Positions 1-8,525 are shown, numbered from the stretch's first letter. The stretch is 17,879 bases of DNA from JBDKGV01 sp039798005 (GCA_039798005.1 JBDKGV010000049.1:1-17879), one strand, 5' to 3'. Made by a program: numbers and translations. The notes: generated from the letters alone by a model not told the origin.

Positions 1-216
1 GATCTCGCCTTGGCCATCACCCAAGCCCTGCGGATTCCGACGATTGGAATCGGTGCTGGCAAGGACTGCTCCGGGCAAGTCCTGGTGCTGCACGACATGC
101 TTGGCCTTTCGTCCCGTCGCCCTCCCTGTGCGCGCGCGTTTGCCGAACTTCGCAATGCCACCGTCCAAGCGCTGGGAGATTACGCCGCCGCCGTGCGTGA
201 GAGGTCCTTTCCGTGA
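1..216 (+). CDS. panB: 3-methyl-2-oxobutanoate hydroxymethyltransferase, 3' end only
   Basis: C-terminal 71 residues of ketopantoate hydroxymethyltransferase, a cytoplasmic enzyme that adds a one-carbon unit from methylene-tetrahydrofolate to 2-oxoisovalerate in pantothenate and coenzyme A synthesis. The frame is open from base 1. It shows the PanB hallmark IPTIGIGAG, then C-SGQVLVLHDMLGL, then the usual helical tail ending in FP. The segment after DMLGL (SSRRPPCARAF) departs from the common version of that stretch, while the tail pattern is retained. The start and the metal-binding residues lie outside the window. The stop codon overlaps the start of the next gene (GTGA at 213-216), so the two are probably co-transcribed and translationally coupled. 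Confidence 0.93.
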   Translation, partial: DLALAITQALRIPTIGIGAGKDCSGQVLVLHDMLGLSSRRPPCARAFAELRNATVQALGDYAAAVRERSFP

Positions 217-860
217 CCCTTGATCCTCAAACGGTCCTGATCTTCAAGATCGGGTCGGGCCTGTTCTGGACCTTGGTCTATCTGCTTGTCCTGTACCGTG
301 GCTGGAAGGACCGGACCTACGGGATGCCCTTGGCCGCCTTGGGCGCGAACTTGGGTTGGGAGTTCATCTTTTCGTTCGTCTTCCCGCATGCGTCGCCGCA
401 ACTGGAGGTCAACCGCGTCTGGTTCCTCTTTGACATGGCCATCCTTGTGCAGACCTTCCTCTATGGCCGATCCTCCCAGCACGATCCGTGGGTGAAATCG
501 ATCTTCCCTTGGATGGTCGTCGGGTGGGTTGCGATGGGGACCCTGTTGGTCGCGGCCGTCACGCTGGAGTTCCAGGACATGCATGGAATGTATGCGGCCT
601 TCGGGCAGAACCTGATGATGTCGATCCTGTTCGTGACCTTCCTGATCCATCGCGGTTCCAGCGCCGGTCAATCGCTCTGGATCGCCCTTTTCAAGCTGAT
701 CGGCACGGTGTTGCCGTCCATCCTCTTCCACTTCAAATACCCGGACACGATCCTGCTCAACACTCTCTTCGTGCTGATCTTCCTGTTCGACTGCCTGTAC
801 TTGGGTCTGCTCTGGAGGCGACTGGTCCAGGAGGGTGGCAAGGTCTGGGGGCGCTGGTAG
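213..860 (+). CDS. seven-helix membrane protein resembling PaxB/Pyr4-type terpene cyclases
   Basis: 215-residue protein with about seven hydrophobic segments (near residues 8-28, 38-57, 68-84, 97-117, 132-145, 155-173 and 181-201). After helix 1 it has a WKDRTYGMP turn, then N-LGWEF with Glu50, and a last helix with FLFDCLYLGLL carrying Asp193. That layout (GWE at the second helix, Asp in the last) resembles the fungal meroterpenoid membrane cyclases PaxB and Pyr4, where a Glu and an Asp at these places are reported as catalytic, and their bacterial homologues. The assignment is from remembered family patterns, so the enzymatic role is inference; 'integral membrane protein' is certain. It starts at GTG inside the panB stop region with no better downstream start. 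No prenyltransferase or other terpenoid gene is visible, so the substrate is unknown. Confidence 0.6.
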   Translation: MTLDPQTVLIFKIGSGLFWTLVYLLVLYRGWKDRTYGMPLAALGANLGWEFIFSFVFPHASPQLEVNRVWFLFDMAILVQTFLYGRSSQHDPWVKSIFPWMVVGWVAMGTLLVAAVTLEFQDMHGMYAAFGQNLMMSILFVTFLIHRGSSAGQSLWIALFKLIGTVLPSILFHFKYPDTILLNTLFVLIFLFDCLYLGLLWRRLVQEGGKVWGRW

Positions 861-873
861 AATTGCAACCGGT

Positions 874-889
874 ACTTCCATGAGGAAGT
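874..889 (+). other. small hairpin after the membrane protein gene
   Basis: ACTTCC and GGAAGT form a six-base-pair stem with a four-base loop, 14 bases after the stop codon at 860. No T-run follows, so it is at most a weak terminator or a transcript 3'-end stabiliser. It also overlaps the candidate promoter for the kinase gene. Confidence 0.3.
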
Positions 890-904
890 TCGAAATGCTA
901 TTCT
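876..904 (+). promoter_or_regulatory. candidate promoter of the hybrid kinase gene
   Basis: An extended -10 element TGC-TATTCT (TATTCT at 899-904) has a poor -35 (TTCCAT, 876-881) at 17 bp. It would give a leader of about 35 bases before the ATG at 946. Support is the extended -10 only. Confidence 0.3.
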
Positions 905-945
905 GAACGGGACTTCGTCCTCCTATCCATCCCACCAGGAAACGC

Positions 946-3900
946 ATGCATCTTCCCGAGACACCCGCGTGGTACGTACCCTTGGAATTTTGGGGAACCT
1001 TGCCGGGATTGGCCTGCCTTTGGCTTGCCGGTTGCGCTCTTGTGCTCCTGGTCCGGTGGCGCAACGCCAAGGTCCTTGGTCCGGTCCGTCAACGCCTGCC
1101 TTGGGCGACGCTGGGAATCCTTGCCATGGTCTTTTTCGGGGGCGGTGGCATCGTCGAGATGTTGGGGGATGTGGGGCAAAGGTCCGACCTTGCCCAGATG
1201 CATCGACGCCTGGAGGCCGCGGCGCAGAAGTTCGAGACCGTCAAGGCGACGAACACGAGAATCGTCGCATCGCTTGCATCGTCACCGGGAATGTCGGGTT
1301 CGCAAAAGGGGCTGGATTCGTGCCTGGACCGGTATGCCGGAATGATTCCCGAAGGGCATGCCTACGTGATGGATCGCCGGGGCGTGGCTCTCCAAGCCGA
1401 TTCCTCGGGACGGAAGGCTCTGGTGGGTGGTGATTACGGGCATCGTCCCTATTTCCGGGAGGCCATCCTGGGGCGGGCCTCCAGCTACCTTGCGGTGGGA
1501 ATGTCGATCCAACGCGGGGCGCTCTACTGTGCGGCTCCGGTCCAGCGAGGGGGGCGCCGAGCCGTCGTTGCGATTCGGCAGTCGTTGCAGTCGTGGGCCT
1601 TCTTCGATTCCACGGCAGGCGTGGAGCAAGGGCGCTTCTTTCTGGTGTCGCCGGAAGGCGTGATCCTGTCGGCCTTGGACTCGACCGCCTTCCTGCATCG
1701 CCTGTGGCCCGGCCCTGCGGGACGCCTTGAAGCCGCGGTCGCAGCGCAGCAGTATCCGGCTCCGTCGGGAGGTCCGTTGCTTTCCTGCGAACCTCGGGAC
1801 GGGGATGTGTTGCCGACCAGTCAGGGGAATTCCCTGCTCGCGCGGGTGGCCACCTCGCTTCCGGGATGGAGCTTCGTGCTGGTCGATGCACCCCGGACGC
1901 AGATGCTTTTGCGTCTGTGGGCCTTGTGCATCGTGCTCGGGACGGCAACGATGGTTCTCGTGCTGGAGCTGTTCCAAGAGAGGCATCTGGTGCGTGTGAT
2001 GGGTGTCGCCTTGCTTGCTCAGGAAGCGCAAAAGAAGGCATCGCATGAGCGGGCGCGCTTCGAAGCCATGTTCCACGGTTCGCCGCTTGCGGTCCTTCTG
2101 ATCGAATACGGATCGGGCATCGTGGTTGATGTGAATCGATCCATCGACGAGCTGCTGGGCTGGACGCGCGAGGAGATCCTGGGGAAATCCACCGAGCAGA
2201 TCGGGATCTGGGAGGACCCGTCCATGCGTCGGCAGCATCTGGACGAGGTGCATCGCGACGGCCATTGCGTGACGGATGCCCGCTTTTGCGGCCGCACGGG
2301 TGGAGTGCATTGGCTGCAGGTCCATTCGAGCCGGATCGTGCTGGACGGGCAGGAGTTCGTCATCAGCCAGGTGCAGAACGTGACCGAGATGCGCGAGGCG
2401 ATGGCGAGGATCCGCCAGAGCGAGGAGAGGTTCCGGCAGCTCTTCGAGAACGTCTCGGCGGGCTTCTGCCTGGTGGAGCCGCGCATCGATGCCGACGGGG
2501 TCGTCAAGGATTTCCGCTTCCTGGAACTCAATGATTCCTTGGCGCAGCTTCTGGGTGTCGAAAGGGCCAGCCAATGCGGGAAGTGGGGACGGGAGGAGGG
2601 GCGGTGCGTGGTTTCCCCCGAGAACCTGGATCTCTGCACGAGGGTCATCGCGACCGGCAAGCCGCAGACCACCGAGTTCTGGAGCGGCTCGATGGCAAAG
2701 ACCATCCAGCTGACCGCCTTCATCCCTCAGGAGGGGTTGCTTGGCCTTCTGGTCGAGGACGTCTCGGAACGCAAGCGCTGGGAAGCGGCCTTGGTCGATG
2801 CGCTCAAGCAGTCCAACGATGCCGCCAAGGCCAAGAGTGAATTTCTTGCGAACATGAGCCACGAGATCCGCACCCCGATGAACGGGGTGATCGGGATGTC
2901 GGAACTGCTCCTGGATACGCCGTTGAATCCAGAGCAGCGGGAGTGCGCCCGCACCGTGGCTCGCAGCGCCGAGGCCCTGCTTGCCATCATCGACGACATC
3001 CTGGACTTTTCCAAGATCGAGGCGGGGCACCTGCAGTTCGAGACCATCGACTTTGATCTGGTGGAGATCTTCGGGGACATGCGCGGGCTCTTCGGGCACA
3101 TGGCCGCTTCGCGAGGACTGACCCTGGACATGCAGGTCGGGCAGGATGCGCCGCGCTGGCTGCGGGGCGATCCTTTGCGCACCCGACAAATCTTGACAAA
3201 TGTGGTGGGGAACGCGATCAAGTTCACGCCTTCGGGTTCGGTCCATGTGCGTGCCGATCTCGTGGAGCGCGCCGGTTCGAAGGTGCGTCTCGCCATCGAG
3301 GTGAGCGACACCGGAATCGGGATTCCCGCCGATCGCATCGACCTTTTGTTCCGTCCCTTCAGCCAGACGGACAGCTCGATGACCCGGAAGTTCGGCGGCA
3401 CCGGCCTTGGATTGTCGATCTCCCAGCGGCTGGCTCAGCTGATGGATGGCGGAATCACGGTCCAAAGCGTCGAAGGCAAGGGATCCACCTTCCGCATCGA
3501 GCTTTCCCTGATGGAAGTCGACGAACCGTCGTATTCCATGTCCACTCATGGCCCGGCTCAAGTCAAGTTGGAGGGGCATGTCCTTCTGGTCGAGGACAAT
3601 CTCACCAATCAACGGATCGCCGAGCGTCTGCTGGGGCGCATGGGACTCTCGGTGCGGATCGCCGGCAACGGCATCGAGGCGCTGGGGGCGCTTGCCGAAG
3701 AGGGATTCGATGCCGTGATCATGGATGTCCAGATGCCCGAGATGGATGGATTGGAGGCCACCAAGCGCCTGCGGGCGGACCATTCCCTGGGCGACAATCA
3801 GCATATCCCCGTGATCGCGATGACGGCTCATGCCATGCGCGGTGACCGTGAGCTGTGCTTGGATGCAGGAATGGACGACTACCTGACCAAGCCGATCCGG

Positions 3901-3954
3901 TCCGAGGAGCTGAAGCAGGTCATGGCCCGTTGGCTTGCCGTGGACGAGGCCTGA
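946..3954 (+). CDS. membrane hybrid histidine kinase (CACHE-PAS-PAS-HisKA-HATPase-REC)
   Basis: 1002-residue sensor kinase. Two N-terminal hydrophobic segments (about 17-37 and 51-70), an extracytoplasmic CACHE-type ligand sensor (about 75-320, with the RPYF-EA and later YCAAPV pattern of double-CACHE sensors such as DctB), and a third membrane helix (about 322-345). Then PAS-1 (about 372-490), PAS-2 (about 496-615), HisKA with phosphoacceptor His639 in the MSHEIRTPMNG box, and HATPase_c with N-box Asn752/Asn756, DTGIGI from Asp788 and GGTGLGL at 817-823. The C-terminal receiver (about 879-1000) has acidic Glu883/Asp884, phosphoacceptor Asp927 and Lys982. All catalytic residues are present. 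There is no Hpt domain, so a separate phosphotransfer protein, or signal output through the receiver itself, is needed. AGGA at 937-940, five bases before the ATG, supports this start. The gene stands alone; its end overlaps the convergent comEC by 35 bp. The ligand is unknown. Confidence 0.93.
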   Translation: MHLPETPAWYVPLEFWGTLPGLACLWLAGCALVLLVRWRNAKVLGPVRQRLPWATLGILAMVFFGGGGIVEMLGDVGQRSDLAQMHRRLEAAAQKFETVKATNTRIVASLASSPGMSGSQKGLDSCLDRYAGMIPEGHAYVMDRRGVALQADSSGRKALVGGDYGHRPYFREAILGRASSYLAVGMSIQRGALYCAAPVQRGGRRAVVAIRQSLQSWAFFDSTAGVEQGRFFLVSPEGVILSALDSTAFLHRLWPGPAGRLEAAVAAQQYPAPSGGPLLSCEPRDGDVLPTSQGNSLLARVATSLPGWSFVLVDAPRTQMLLRLWALCIVLGTATMVLVLELFQERHLVRVMGVALLAQEAQKKASHERARFEAMFHGSPLAVLLIEYGSGIVVDVNRSIDELLGWTREEILGKSTEQIGIWEDPSMRRQHLDEVHRDGHCVTDARFCGRTGGVHWLQVHSSRIVLDGQEFVISQVQNVTEMREAMARIRQSEERFRQLFENVSAGFCLVEPRIDADGVVKDFRFLELNDSLAQLLGVERASQCGKWGREEGRCVVSPENLDLCTRVIATGKPQTTEFWSGSMAKTIQLTAFIPQEGLLGLLVEDVSERKRWEAALVDALKQSNDAAKAKSEFLANMSHEIRTPMNGVIGMSELLLDTPLNPEQRECARTVARSAEALLAIIDDILDFSKIEAGHLQFETIDFDLVEIFGDMRGLFGHMAASRGLTLDMQVGQDAPRWLRGDPLRTRQILTNVVGNAIKFTPSGSVHVRADLVERAGSKVRLAIEVSDTGIGIPADRIDLLFRPFSQTDSSMTRKFGGTGLGLSISQRLAQLMDGGITVQSVEGKGSTFRIELSLMEVDEPSYSMSTHGPAQVKLEGHVLLVEDNLTNQRIAERLLGRMGLSVRIAGNGIEALGALAEEGFDAVIMDVQMPEMDGLEATKRLRADHSLGDNQHIPVIAMTAHAMRGDRELCLDAGMDDYLTKPIRSEELKQVMARWLAVDEA

Positions 3955-6298
3955 GTCCGGCGGAGATCCAAGGCCCCTTCCACCAGCGGGGTTCCGCGGG
4001 CGCAATCCGGATCGAGGCCGAATCCAAAATCAGGTGAACGCCTCCCTGTTGCGCCGTGTTCCAGGTCGCGCTGCCGAAGCGCTCCAGGCGGGCGAGCATC
4101 TCCGGGTTGGGGTGGCCGTAGCGGTTGGTGGCGCCGACCGACAGGACGGCAAGGCCCGGCTGCACCTTCGCAAGCCACGCGGCCATCGAGGACGACCGGC
4201 TGCCGTGGTGCCCCACCTTCAGGATGTCGACATCCAGATTGGCGCCGTCCTTGAGCTGATGCTCCTCGCTCCATTCGTCGGCATCGCCCGTGAACAGCAT
4301 GGACGACCCGCCGTGATCCAGCCGGAACACGAGGCTTGCCTGATTGGTGCCGGGAGCCAGGAGATTCCCGGGTGCCAGGACCCGGCATTGAGGACCATCG
4401 CCATAAGACAGGATTTGTCCGGCGCCGATGCGCTGCACGGGAATCCCCTTGGCGCGCACCCGTTTCAAGGTTTCGATCCAGTGGGGCGTGGTGTCGGGCA
4501 AGGTGGCGACCGGAACCAAAATCCGTCCGATCGGAAGGGCGCCCAGGAGCGTATCCAGCCCTCCGACATGATCCATGTCGGTGTGGGTGACCAGGACGGC
4601 ATCCAGTTCCCGGATGCCCAGGGTGCGCAAGGCGGGCAGGATCGTGCGAGCTCCGGCGTCGGAGAATTCGCTGCGCGGTCCGCAGTCCACAAGCCATGCG
4701 CGGCCGGACGGGAAGCGAAGCAAGGCGGCATCCCCCTGTCCGACATCGAGCTGCCAGACCTGCATCTGTTTGGGTTCGCTTCGCAAGACAAGCAGCAAGC
4801 TTGCGATCCAGACTGGGAAGAGCCACAGAGCCGTGCGGCGCCAACGCGTTCCGACCAAGGCGATCAGGAAAGGGAAGGCGAAGGCGAGTGCAAGCACGGC
4901 TGCGTCAGGTCGGGCGAGATCGACGGTGCCGTCAAAGCGTCGGGCGCACTCCAGGACCAAGGTCAGGCTGATCCAGGCAAGCCCGTTCGCCGCTTGGGCA
5001 AATCCCCAGAAGAGCCAAACCGGAGCATGCACGCTTGCCATGGCAAGCACCAGGAGCGATGCAAGGAAACCGGCCTCGAACGAGAGGCTTGCAAGAAGGC
5101 CCGCAGGGACCCCGATCCAGGGGACTGTCTGGAAATGCCAAGCCAGCAGCGGTGCCGTGGTCAGGCTGGCTCCGACGGACAGCAGGAGCGGACCGAAGAA
5201 CCAGGCGTGGAGCCGACCTTGGCGGCATGGGCGGGGGAGAAGCCAGCCGATGTTTGGAGCCACCCACAGCAGTCCGGCCACAGCGGCGAACGACAGTTGG
5301 ACACCCGGATGGAAGGGGGCGTTGGGATCGAGGATGACAAGGCAGGCGGCGGTGAAGAACCATGCGTTGCGCGCATCGGGCCGTCTGCCGGCACTCATGG
5401 CCAAGGCCAAGGCGCTGAAGGCGATGCTGGCGCGCAGGACCGCAGGCGGGAAGGCGAGCATCCATGTGTAGGCCCAGACGGCTCCCATGGCAAGGGGCCA
5501 AGCGATGGGTGCCGGAACGCGCACCAGACGAAGGAGCGCAAGGACGGCGCCGCCCAACAGGAGCATGTGCGAACCTGAAACGGCAAGCAGGTGGAAGAGG
5601 CCGGTGGATCGGAACGCCTGGGAGACTTCCGGCGGGAGACCGGAGGTCTCCCCCAAGGCCGTGGCGCTCCAGAGGCTTGCCGCCGGCTTGTGGAGATGGG
5701 CGTGGAAGGTGGATTTGACGAATTCTGTCAAGAGTTCGCGGCGTTCAGGCCGCTTGGGGCAGGCCTTGCGCAGCATGGGCTCGCCGGTGACGGCTTTCAG
5801 GGTTCCCGCGAGGCCGCGCTGCGCCATCCAGCGTCCACCGTCGAACCCGCCCGGGTTGGAGGCGGGTCGTGGAGGCAGGAAGATCGCCTGCAGCGAGAGC
5901 GTGTCGCCCGTCTCCACCTCGAGGTCCGATGGACTCAGGCGCACCTTCTTTCCCGCAAGCGTGGAATCTCCGGTGAGAATCCGTGCTTCCATGGAGCTGC
6001 CTCGGGAGAGCACGATCACCGAGAATCGCCCTTTGGTCTGGACCAGCGCAGGAGGATCCTGCCAGAAGAGATGGAACGCGCCCAGTTGCAGGGCAAGGCC
6101 TGCAAGGATGGCGGCGCGAGATCCCCATCGCCTCGCCAAGGGAAGGCCCGTCAGTACGGGAACCAAGGCCAGCCAGTGCCAAGGGTGGGGGGCGGCACAC
6201 CACAGCCAACCGCTCAAGGCGCCCAGGAAAAGCCAAAGCCCGCGCATCGGGTCGCAAAGCGCAGCGAACGAAGGGATGCGGGGGGTGTTTGGAATCAA
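3920..6298 (-). CDS. comEC: ComEC/Rec2-type DNA-uptake channel protein
   Basis: Inner-membrane channel that moves single-stranded DNA into the cytoplasm during natural transformation. Full length for the family (792 residues from TTG). N-terminal hydrophobic part with the DUF4131-like soluble insert (about 70-170), the competence domain (about 200-470) with FHLLAVSGSH (His244) and many helices, then the C-terminal metallo-beta-lactamase-like domain (about 515-770). That domain has DVGQGDAAL, THTDMDHVGG (His572, Asp574, Asp576, His577), FTGDAD, VGHHGSRSSS and a later AVLSVGATNRYGHP block, so metal-binding motifs look intact. The start is uncertain: TTG at 6298 lies 21 bases after the upstream kinase stop but has no ribosome-binding site; ATG at 6247 is an alternative and also lacks one. 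It is the last gene of the five-gene operon. Its final ten codons lie antisense to the end of the hybrid kinase gene. Confidence 0.93.
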   Translation of the reverse strand: MIPNTPRIPSFAALCDPMRGLWLFLGALSGWLWCAAPHPWHWLALVPVLTGLPLARRWGSRAAILAGLALQLGAFHLFWQDPPALVQTKGRFSVIVLSRGSSMEARILTGDSTLAGKKVRLSPSDLEVETGDTLSLQAIFLPPRPASNPGGFDGGRWMAQRGLAGTLKAVTGEPMLRKACPKRPERRELLTEFVKSTFHAHLHKPAASLWSATALGETSGLPPEVSQAFRSTGLFHLLAVSGSHMLLLGGAVLALLRLVRVPAPIAWPLAMGAVWAYTWMLAFPPAVLRASIAFSALALAMSAGRRPDARNAWFFTAACLVILDPNAPFHPGVQLSFAAVAGLLWVAPNIGWLLPRPCRQGRLHAWFFGPLLLSVGASLTTAPLLAWHFQTVPWIGVPAGLLASLSFEAGFLASLLVLAMASVHAPVWLFWGFAQAANGLAWISLTLVLECARRFDGTVDLARPDAAVLALAFAFPFLIALVGTRWRRTALWLFPVWIASLLLVLRSEPKQMQVWQLDVGQGDAALLRFPSGRAWLVDCGPRSEFSDAGARTILPALRTLGIRELDAVLVTHTDMDHVGGLDTLLGALPIGRILVPVATLPDTTPHWIETLKRVRAKGIPVQRIGAGQILSYGDGPQCRVLAPGNLLAPGTNQASLVFRLDHGGSSMLFTGDADEWSEEHQLKDGANLDVDILKVGHHGSRSSSMAAWLAKVQPGLAVLSVGATNRYGHPNPEMLARLERFGSATWNTAQQGGVHLILDSASIRIAPAEPRWWKGPWISAGLRPRPRQANGP
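5033..5048. repeat. perfect 16-bp palindrome built from the dispersed word GCTTGCC
   Basis: GCTTGCCATGGCAAGC reads the same on both strands, pairing two copies of the 7-mer found 27 times across the window. It lies inside comEC coding sequence. A 10-bp relative, GCAAGCTTGC, sits at 4795-4804 in the same gene. Whether these are functional sites or a by-product of codon choice is not decided by the sequence. Confidence 0.6.
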
Positions 6299-6319
6299 GG
6301 CGGCAGCGGGGGGAGGAAA

Positions 6320-7075
6320 TCAGGTCGGTGGTTGTTTTCGGGGGAGGGCCAACAGGAAGGTGGACCCTCGGTTGCGCCGGCTGTCGACAAGGATTCTTCC
6401 GCCGTGCAGGTCGATGAAGTAGCGGGCGATGGTCAATCCCAGGCCGTGCCCCTTCTCGCCGCCGTGTTCGCCCCGTTGGAACTTGGCGAAGATGGAATCG
6501 CGCTTCTCCGGAGAGATGCCCGGCCCTTCGTCGGTGACGGAAATCGTCACCTCGTCCTGGTCGCATTCCAGCTCGACGGTGATGCGTCCACCGGCGGGGC
6601 TGAACTTGATCGCGTTGCCGAGGATGTTGCTGAAGGCGCGGGAGATCTTGTCCTGGTCCACGGGGACGTAAGGGATCTCGCGATGGCACACGTCCACGGT
6701 GATGCCCTTGGCCTGGGCCAATCCCGCCAGTCCTTCGACGGCTTCCTGGCAGAGAGTCAGGAGATCGAGCGGGCGGAAGTCGATCTCGATCTTGCCGGCG
6801 CGCACCTGGGCGCTTGCCAGGACGTCTTCAGCCATCCGGATGAGCTGCACGCAGTTGCGATGGATGGTCCCGATCTGCTCCACTTGACGGTCGGAGAGAT
6901 CACCCAGCACGCGGTTCATCAGAAGTTCCGAGTAGACCACGATGGCCGAAAGCGGCGAGCGCAGGTCGTGAACGGCCATCTGGAAGAACTCCTCCTGCCG
7001 TTCCAGCCGGGATTCGGCTTCGAGCAGGGCCGCTTCGAGACGCTTGGCATGATCCTTCAGTTCAAGCTCATTCAT
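6320..7075 (-). CDS. soluble sensor histidine kinase (coiled coil-HisKA-HATPase)
   Basis: 251-residue cytoplasmic histidine kinase with no membrane helix and no recognisable sensor domain. A short N-terminal coiled coil (about 1-33) leads to HisKA with His36 in VHDLRSPL, followed by HATPase_c with the N-box FSNILGNAIKFSP, DEGPGIS and GHGLGL. I chose ATG 7075 because a GGGGGA purine tract lies about five bases upstream and the start overlaps the regulator's stop by eight bases (ATGAATGA), a coupled arrangement. A longer frame back to 7180 only adds sequence antisense in character within the regulator gene. Immediately downstream of a sigma-54 response regulator, it may phosphorylate or dephosphorylate that regulator, or an unlinked one. 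The lack of a sensor suggests it reads an intracellular cue or a protein partner through the coiled coil. Confidence 0.88.
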   Translation of the reverse strand: MNELELKDHAKRLEAALLEAESRLERQEEFFQMAVHDLRSPLSAIVVYSELLMNRVLGDLSDRQVEQIGTIHRNCVQLIRMAEDVLASAQVRAGKIEIDFRPLDLLTLCQEAVEGLAGLAQAKGITVDVCHREIPYVPVDQDKISRAFSNILGNAIKFSPAGGRITVELECDQDEVTISVTDEGPGISPEKRDSIFAKFQRGEHGGEKGHGLGLTIARYFIDLHGGRILVDSRRNRGSTFLLALPRKQPPT

Positions 7076-8525
7076 CGTCGTCCCCCTCGGCCCCTTCGCC
7101 GCGGTATTCGCGCAGCTTGTTGCGCAGGGTCCGGATCGAGATTCCCAGCTTCTCCGCGGCCCGGGTCCGGTTGCCTCCAAGCTCCGCCAAGGTGGCTTCG
7201 ATGGCTTGGCGTTCGATCTGATCCAAGGTCAGGCCCAGGAACGGTGAACCGCCGGTCGTGACAGGATTTGTCGCGCCGTGCGCCTGGACGGGGTGGCTTG
7301 CCGGAGCGCTGACCGCAGGCGCGGGAGGCGCTTGGGGCGGCAACGCGTTGATGCGTCGTGAGAGGATCGGCGTTTCCACCGGTCCGAGGTTCTCGGGAGG
7401 GACCATGCCCCGCTTGGTCAGGACCACGGCGCGCTGGATGGTGTTTTCCAGTTCGCGGATGTTCCCCGGCCAGTTGTGGGCGTGCAGGCGGTTCATCGCC
7501 CCGTCGGTGAGACCCTCGACAGCGAAGCCGTTCTCGCGGTTGTAGCGGTCGATGAAGTGTCGTGAAAGGCTTGTGATGTCGTCCGGGCGTTCACGCAGCG
7601 GAGGCACGCGGAAGGGGATCACGTTCAGGCGGTAGAAGAGGTCCTCGCGGAAGTTGCCGGCGGCGACATGCTCGTGCAGGTCGCGGTTGGTCGTGCAGAC
7701 AAGGCGCACGTCCACCGGGATGTCCTCCTCCGAGCCGATCTTCTGGATCTCGCGTTCCTGCAGGACGCGCAGGAGCTTGGCCTGGAGTCCAAGGGGCATC
7801 TCGGTGACTTCGTCAAGCAGCAGGGTGCCGCCGTCAGCCAGCTCGAACTTGCCGCGCTGGCTCTTGATGGCACCGGTGAAGGAGCCCTTTTCGTGCCCGA
7901 AAAGCTCGCTCTCAAAGAGCGTTTCCGGGAGGGCTGCGCAATTGACCTTCACGAACGGTTTGTCGGAGCGGGTGCTGCGACCGTGGATGGCGCGGGCCAC
8001 GAGCTCCTTGCCCGTGCCCGACTCCCCCTGGATCAGAATGGTGGTGCGGGTGGGGGCGACCTCGTCGATCAGGCGCTGCAGATGGCCCAGGATGTCCGAG
8101 CCGCCCACGATGCGGTACCGCTCGCCCAGTTCCTGCTTCAGGCGCTTGTTCTCGCGGCGCAGTCCCGCCGCTTCCAGGGCGCGCGCGACGGTGAGTTCCA
8201 GCACCTCCACCTCGAACGGCTTCTCCAGGAAGTCCCAAGCGCCCAGGCGCATGGCTTCCACGGCCACCGAAACGGTGCCGTGGGCCGTCATGATGATAAA
8301 GGGGGTTTCGGCGTGCGTCTCACGGACGCGGCGCAGGAATTCCACACCGGTCATCTGCGGCATCTTGAAGTCGGAGAGGATCAGGTCGGGCTGGTGCCGG
8401 TTGAGCAGCTCCAGGCCTTCGTTGCCGTTGCGCCCCAAAAAGACGTCATGGCCTTGACGACGCAGGCTTTCGCCGGCCATCTCGCGCATGAGGAGCTCGT
8501 CGTCGACGATCAGAATTCTTGCCAT
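7068..8525 (-). CDS. sigma-54-dependent response regulator, NtrC family (REC-AAA+-Fis HTH)
   Basis: 485-residue enhancer-binding transcription activator. Receiver domain 1-120 with phosphoacceptor Asp52 (ILSDFKMP) and Lys102; AAA+ sigma-54 interaction domain about 138-370 with Walker A GESGTGKE at 167-174, the sigma-54 contact loop GSFTGA at 214-219 and Walker B LLLDEV at 235-240. A Pro/Ala-rich linker follows, then a Fis-type helix-turn-helix (about 431-478) with GNRTRAAEKLGISIRTLRNKL. The usual loop is GAFTGA; here the second residue is Ser, a tolerated variant. The ATG at 8525 overlaps the upstream kinase stop by 16 bases. Domain order and the kinase pairing match FlrC/FleR and AtoC/ZraR-type regulators; the FlgN-like first gene of the operon favours a flagellar-type role, but this is weak. 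It requires RpoN promoters elsewhere; I found none convincing in the window. Confidence 0.94.
   Translation of the reverse strand: MARILIVDDELLMREMAGESLRRQGHDVFLGRNGNEGLELLNRHQPDLILSDFKMPQMTGVEFLRRVRETHAETPFIIMTAHGTVSVAVEAMRLGAWDFLEKPFEVEVLELTVARALEAAGLRRENKRLKQELGERYRIVGGSDILGHLQRLIDEVAPTRTTILIQGESGTGKELVARAIHGRSTRSDKPFVKVNCAALPETLFESELFGHEKGSFTGAIKSQRGKFELADGGTLLLDEVTEMPLGLQAKLLRVLQEREIQKIGSEEDIPVDVRLVCTTNRDLHEHVAAGNFREDLFYRLNVIPFRVPPLRERPDDITSLSRHFIDRYNRENGFAVEGLTDGAMNRLHAHNWPGNIRELENTIQRAVVLTKRGMVPPENLGPVETPILSRRINALPPQAPPAPAVSAPASHPVQAHGATNPVTTGGSPFLGLTLDQIERQAIEATLAELGGNRTRAAEKLGISIRTLRNKLREYRGEGAEGDDDE

Noticed and set aside
1282..4005. A 907-codon open frame on the minus strand opposite the hybrid kinase
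   Set aside because: Low-complexity His/Arg/Gln-rich translation with no motif, against an intact kinase on the plus strand.
3935..5578. A 547-codon open frame on the plus strand across comEC
   Set aside because: Composition of a reverse-strand shadow; ComEC motifs on the minus strand are unambiguous.
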